Assembly (NCBI GenBank): GCA_964035545.1 | Contig: CAXIUT010000183.1 | Location: forward strand, 1,674,001-1,738,000 | DNA: 64,000 nucleotides | From: Bugula neritina | Lineage: Eukaryota; Bryozoa; Gymnolaemata; Cheilostomatida; Bugulidae | Reading direction: 5' to 3' | Part shown: piece after piece, positions 61,991 through 64,000 of the stretch | How the letters are laid out: each line of letters starts with the position of its first letter | How positions within the stretch are numbered: position 1 is the stretch's first letter | The notes under the pieces: model-generated | Told to the model about the DNA's origin: nothing | What the model saw: the letters and a program-made list of their open reading frames with translations, nothing else | The model's database searches: none | Program-made: the position numbers and the translations under genes

Positions 61991-63400
61991 CTGAAATATA
62001 CTGCGACACATTGCAATATACTGTAACATAACGAAATATGCTCTAGCACACTGAAATACACTGCAACTCACTGAAATATACTGCAACATACTGAAATACA
62101 CTGTGACATACTGAAATATACTGCAACATACTGAAATACACTGCTACATACTGAAATATACTGCAACATACTGCAACATACTGAAATACACTGCAGCATA
62201 CTACAACATACTGGAATACACTGCAACACATTGAAATATACTGCAACATACCTAAATATACGGTAATATACCGAAATATACTGTAACGCATTGCAAAATA
62301 CTGCAACAAACTGAAATACACTGCGACACACTGAAATACGCTGCAAAATACTACAACACACTGAAATAAACTGTAACATATTGAAATACACTGCAACACA
62401 TTGAAAAATACTGCAACATACTGAAATATACTGTAACGCACTGAAATATACTGCAACATACTGAAATACACTGTAACATACTGAAATATACTGCAACATA
62501 CTGAAATACACTGCTACATACTGAAATATACTGCAACATACTGCAACATACTGCAATACACTGTAACATACTGAAATACACTGCAACATACTACAACATG
62601 TTGAAATACACTGCAAAACATTGAAATACACTGCAACTTACCGAATATATGGTAAACTACTGAAATATACTGTAACGCATTGAAAAGTACTGCAACATAC
62701 TGAAATACATTGCGACACATTGCAATAAACTGTAACATACAGAAAAATGCTGTAGCACACTGAAATACACTGCCATTCACTGAAATATACTGCAACATAA
62801 TGAAATACACCGCAACATCCTACAACATACTGAAATACACTGTAACATATTGAAATACACTGCAACACATTGAAATATACTGCAACATAACGAAATATAT
62901 GGTAAACTACTGAAATATATTTTAACACATTGAAAAATACTGCAACATACTGAAATATATTTCAACACATTGAAAAATACTGCAACATACTGAAATATAC
63001 CGTAACACACTGAAGTACACTGCAACTCACTGAAATATACTGCAATATACTGAAATACACTGCAACATCCTACAAAATGCTGAAATACACTGTAACATAT
63101 TGAAATACACTGCAACACATTGAAATATACTGCAACATACCGAAATATATGGTAAACTACGGAAATATACTGTGACACATTGAAAAAAACTGCAACATAC
63201 TGAAATATACTGCGACACCTAGCAATATACTGTAACATACTGAAATATGCTCTAGCACACTGAAATACAATGCAACTCACTGAAATATACTGCAACATAC
63301 TGAAATACACAGCAACATCCTACAACATGCTGAAATACACTGTAACATATTGAAATACACTGCAACACATTGAAATATACTGCAACATACCGAAATATAT
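61991..63400. repeat. Block homologous to 5.80-7.2 kb, 56,194 bp away
   Basis: All markers followed between about 61991 and 63310 lie exactly 56,194 bp downstream of their counterparts at about 5797-7116, including the 9-bp slip monomer (6447 and 62641) and the ATACACAGCAACATC variant. The two differ by few substitutions despite the distance. Confidence 0.78.
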
Positions 63401-64000
63401 GGTAAACTACTGAAATATACTGTAACACATTGAAAAATACTGCAACGTACTGAAATATACTGCGACACCTAGCAATATACTGTAACATACTGAAGTATGC
63501 TCTAGCGCACTGAAATACAATACAACTTACTGAAATATACTGCAACATACTGAAATACACTGCAACATCCTACAATATGCTGAAATACACTGTAACATAT
63601 TGAAATACACTGCAACACATTGAAATATACTGCAACATACCGAAATATATCGTAAACTACTGCAACATACTACAACATATTGAAAAATACTGCAACATAC
63701 TGAAATATACTGTAACACACCGAAATATACAGCAACATACTGAAATACACTGTAACATATTGAAATACACTGCAACACTTTGAAATATACTGCAACATAC
63801 CTAAATATACGGTAATATACTGAAATATACTGTAACACATTGAAAAATACTGCAACATACTGAAATATACTGTAACACACCGAAATATACAGCAACATAC
63901 TGAAATACACTGTAACATACTGAAATATACTGCAACATACTGAAACACACTGCTACATACTGAAATATACTGCAACATACTGCAACATACTGAAATACAC

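Larger units (their letters stand above)
57758..64000. repeat. Decamer/20-bp dimer satellite array, right part
   Basis: The same satellite resumes directly after the insertion, in the same orientation and with the same marker decamers, and runs to the window edge. The first bases (AACACACTGAAACACACC) continue exactly where the left array stopped, as judged from intact copies at 41401 and 59595. So the two parts are one array. The region about 58.7-59.9 kb aligns with 40.5-41.7 kb at an offset of 18,194. The region about 61.99-63.4 kb aligns with 5.80-7.2 kb at an offset of 56,194. No gene is supported here. Confidence 0.97.

Noticed and set aside
1-64000. CRISPR array
   Set aside because: The repeat has no unique spacers; units are contiguous decamers, and there are no cas genes.
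1-64000. CENP-B boxes marking a centromere
   Set aside because: I found no sequence fitting the TTCG...A..CGGG pattern; the satellite lacks such CpG-rich motifs. A centromeric role is neither supported nor excluded.
1-64000. Telomeric repeats
   Set aside because: No TTAGGG-, TTTAGGG- or TTAGG-type runs are present; the decamer is unlike known telomere repeats.
1-64000. Splice-acceptor-like TTTCAG every 20 bp on the minus strand as evidence for exons
   Set aside because: The motif is an unavoidable part of the repeat (complement of CTGAAA). No matching donor pattern or coding exon is present on that strand.

Overview
The window is almost entirely one tandem satellite. Except for a 756-bp insertion at 57002-57757, all 64 kb is built from a 10-bp unit of two alternating types, TACTGAAATA and TACTGCAACA, giving a 20-bp dimer in a single orientation throughout (about 6,300 decamers). 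I find no protein-coding gene, rRNA, tRNA, CRISPR array or bacterial-type regulatory signal. The long open frames on the minus strand are a by-product of a stop-free repeat. A satellite on this scale with a DNA-transposon-like insertion points to a eukaryotic nuclear genome (centromeric, pericentromeric, subtelomeric or other heterochromatin). I cannot name the species or clade.

Layout. 1-1.8 kb: decamer satellite related to 11.7-13.1 kb. 1.81-8.85 kb: two near-identical 3,518-bp higher-order repeat (HOR) copies. 8.3-13.2 kb: a partial relative of the next HOR, with an exact 80-bp tandem duplication at 10801-10960. 13.2-36.3 kb: three consecutive copies of a ~7.69-kb HOR. Each contains an internal pair of related blocks 3,576 bp apart and a 1,019-bp tandem duplication. 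36.3-46.9 kb: rearranged blocks of the same material, with repeats at offsets of 3,188, 1,878 and 5,066 bp. 46.9-57.0 kb: two copies of a ~5.4-kb HOR, the second interrupted near its end by the insertion. 57.76-64.0 kb: satellite again, whose last part (about 61.99-63.4 kb) matches 5.80-7.2 kb, 56,194 bp away.

The insertion has 19-bp perfect terminal inverted repeats (CACAGGATAGTTAAGGGCA), extendable with one mismatch. It is flanked by the dinucleotide AA. Undisturbed paralogous sites elsewhere in the array show what the target looked like before insertion. It has no recognisable transposase and is best read as a non-autonomous, MITE-like DNA transposon of unassigned superfamily. Internally it carries two 180-bp-spaced shared motifs.

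The most informative signals are structural. The repeat length is close to one DNA helical turn, with AA steps in phase. About 50 register slips recur at a few specific lesions and almost all are single-base losses. The HORs are nested, and variants shared between copies do not follow one branching order, which suggests repeated unequal exchange and conversion. Homology was judged by eye, so identity percentages are not given and block edges are approximate unless stated.
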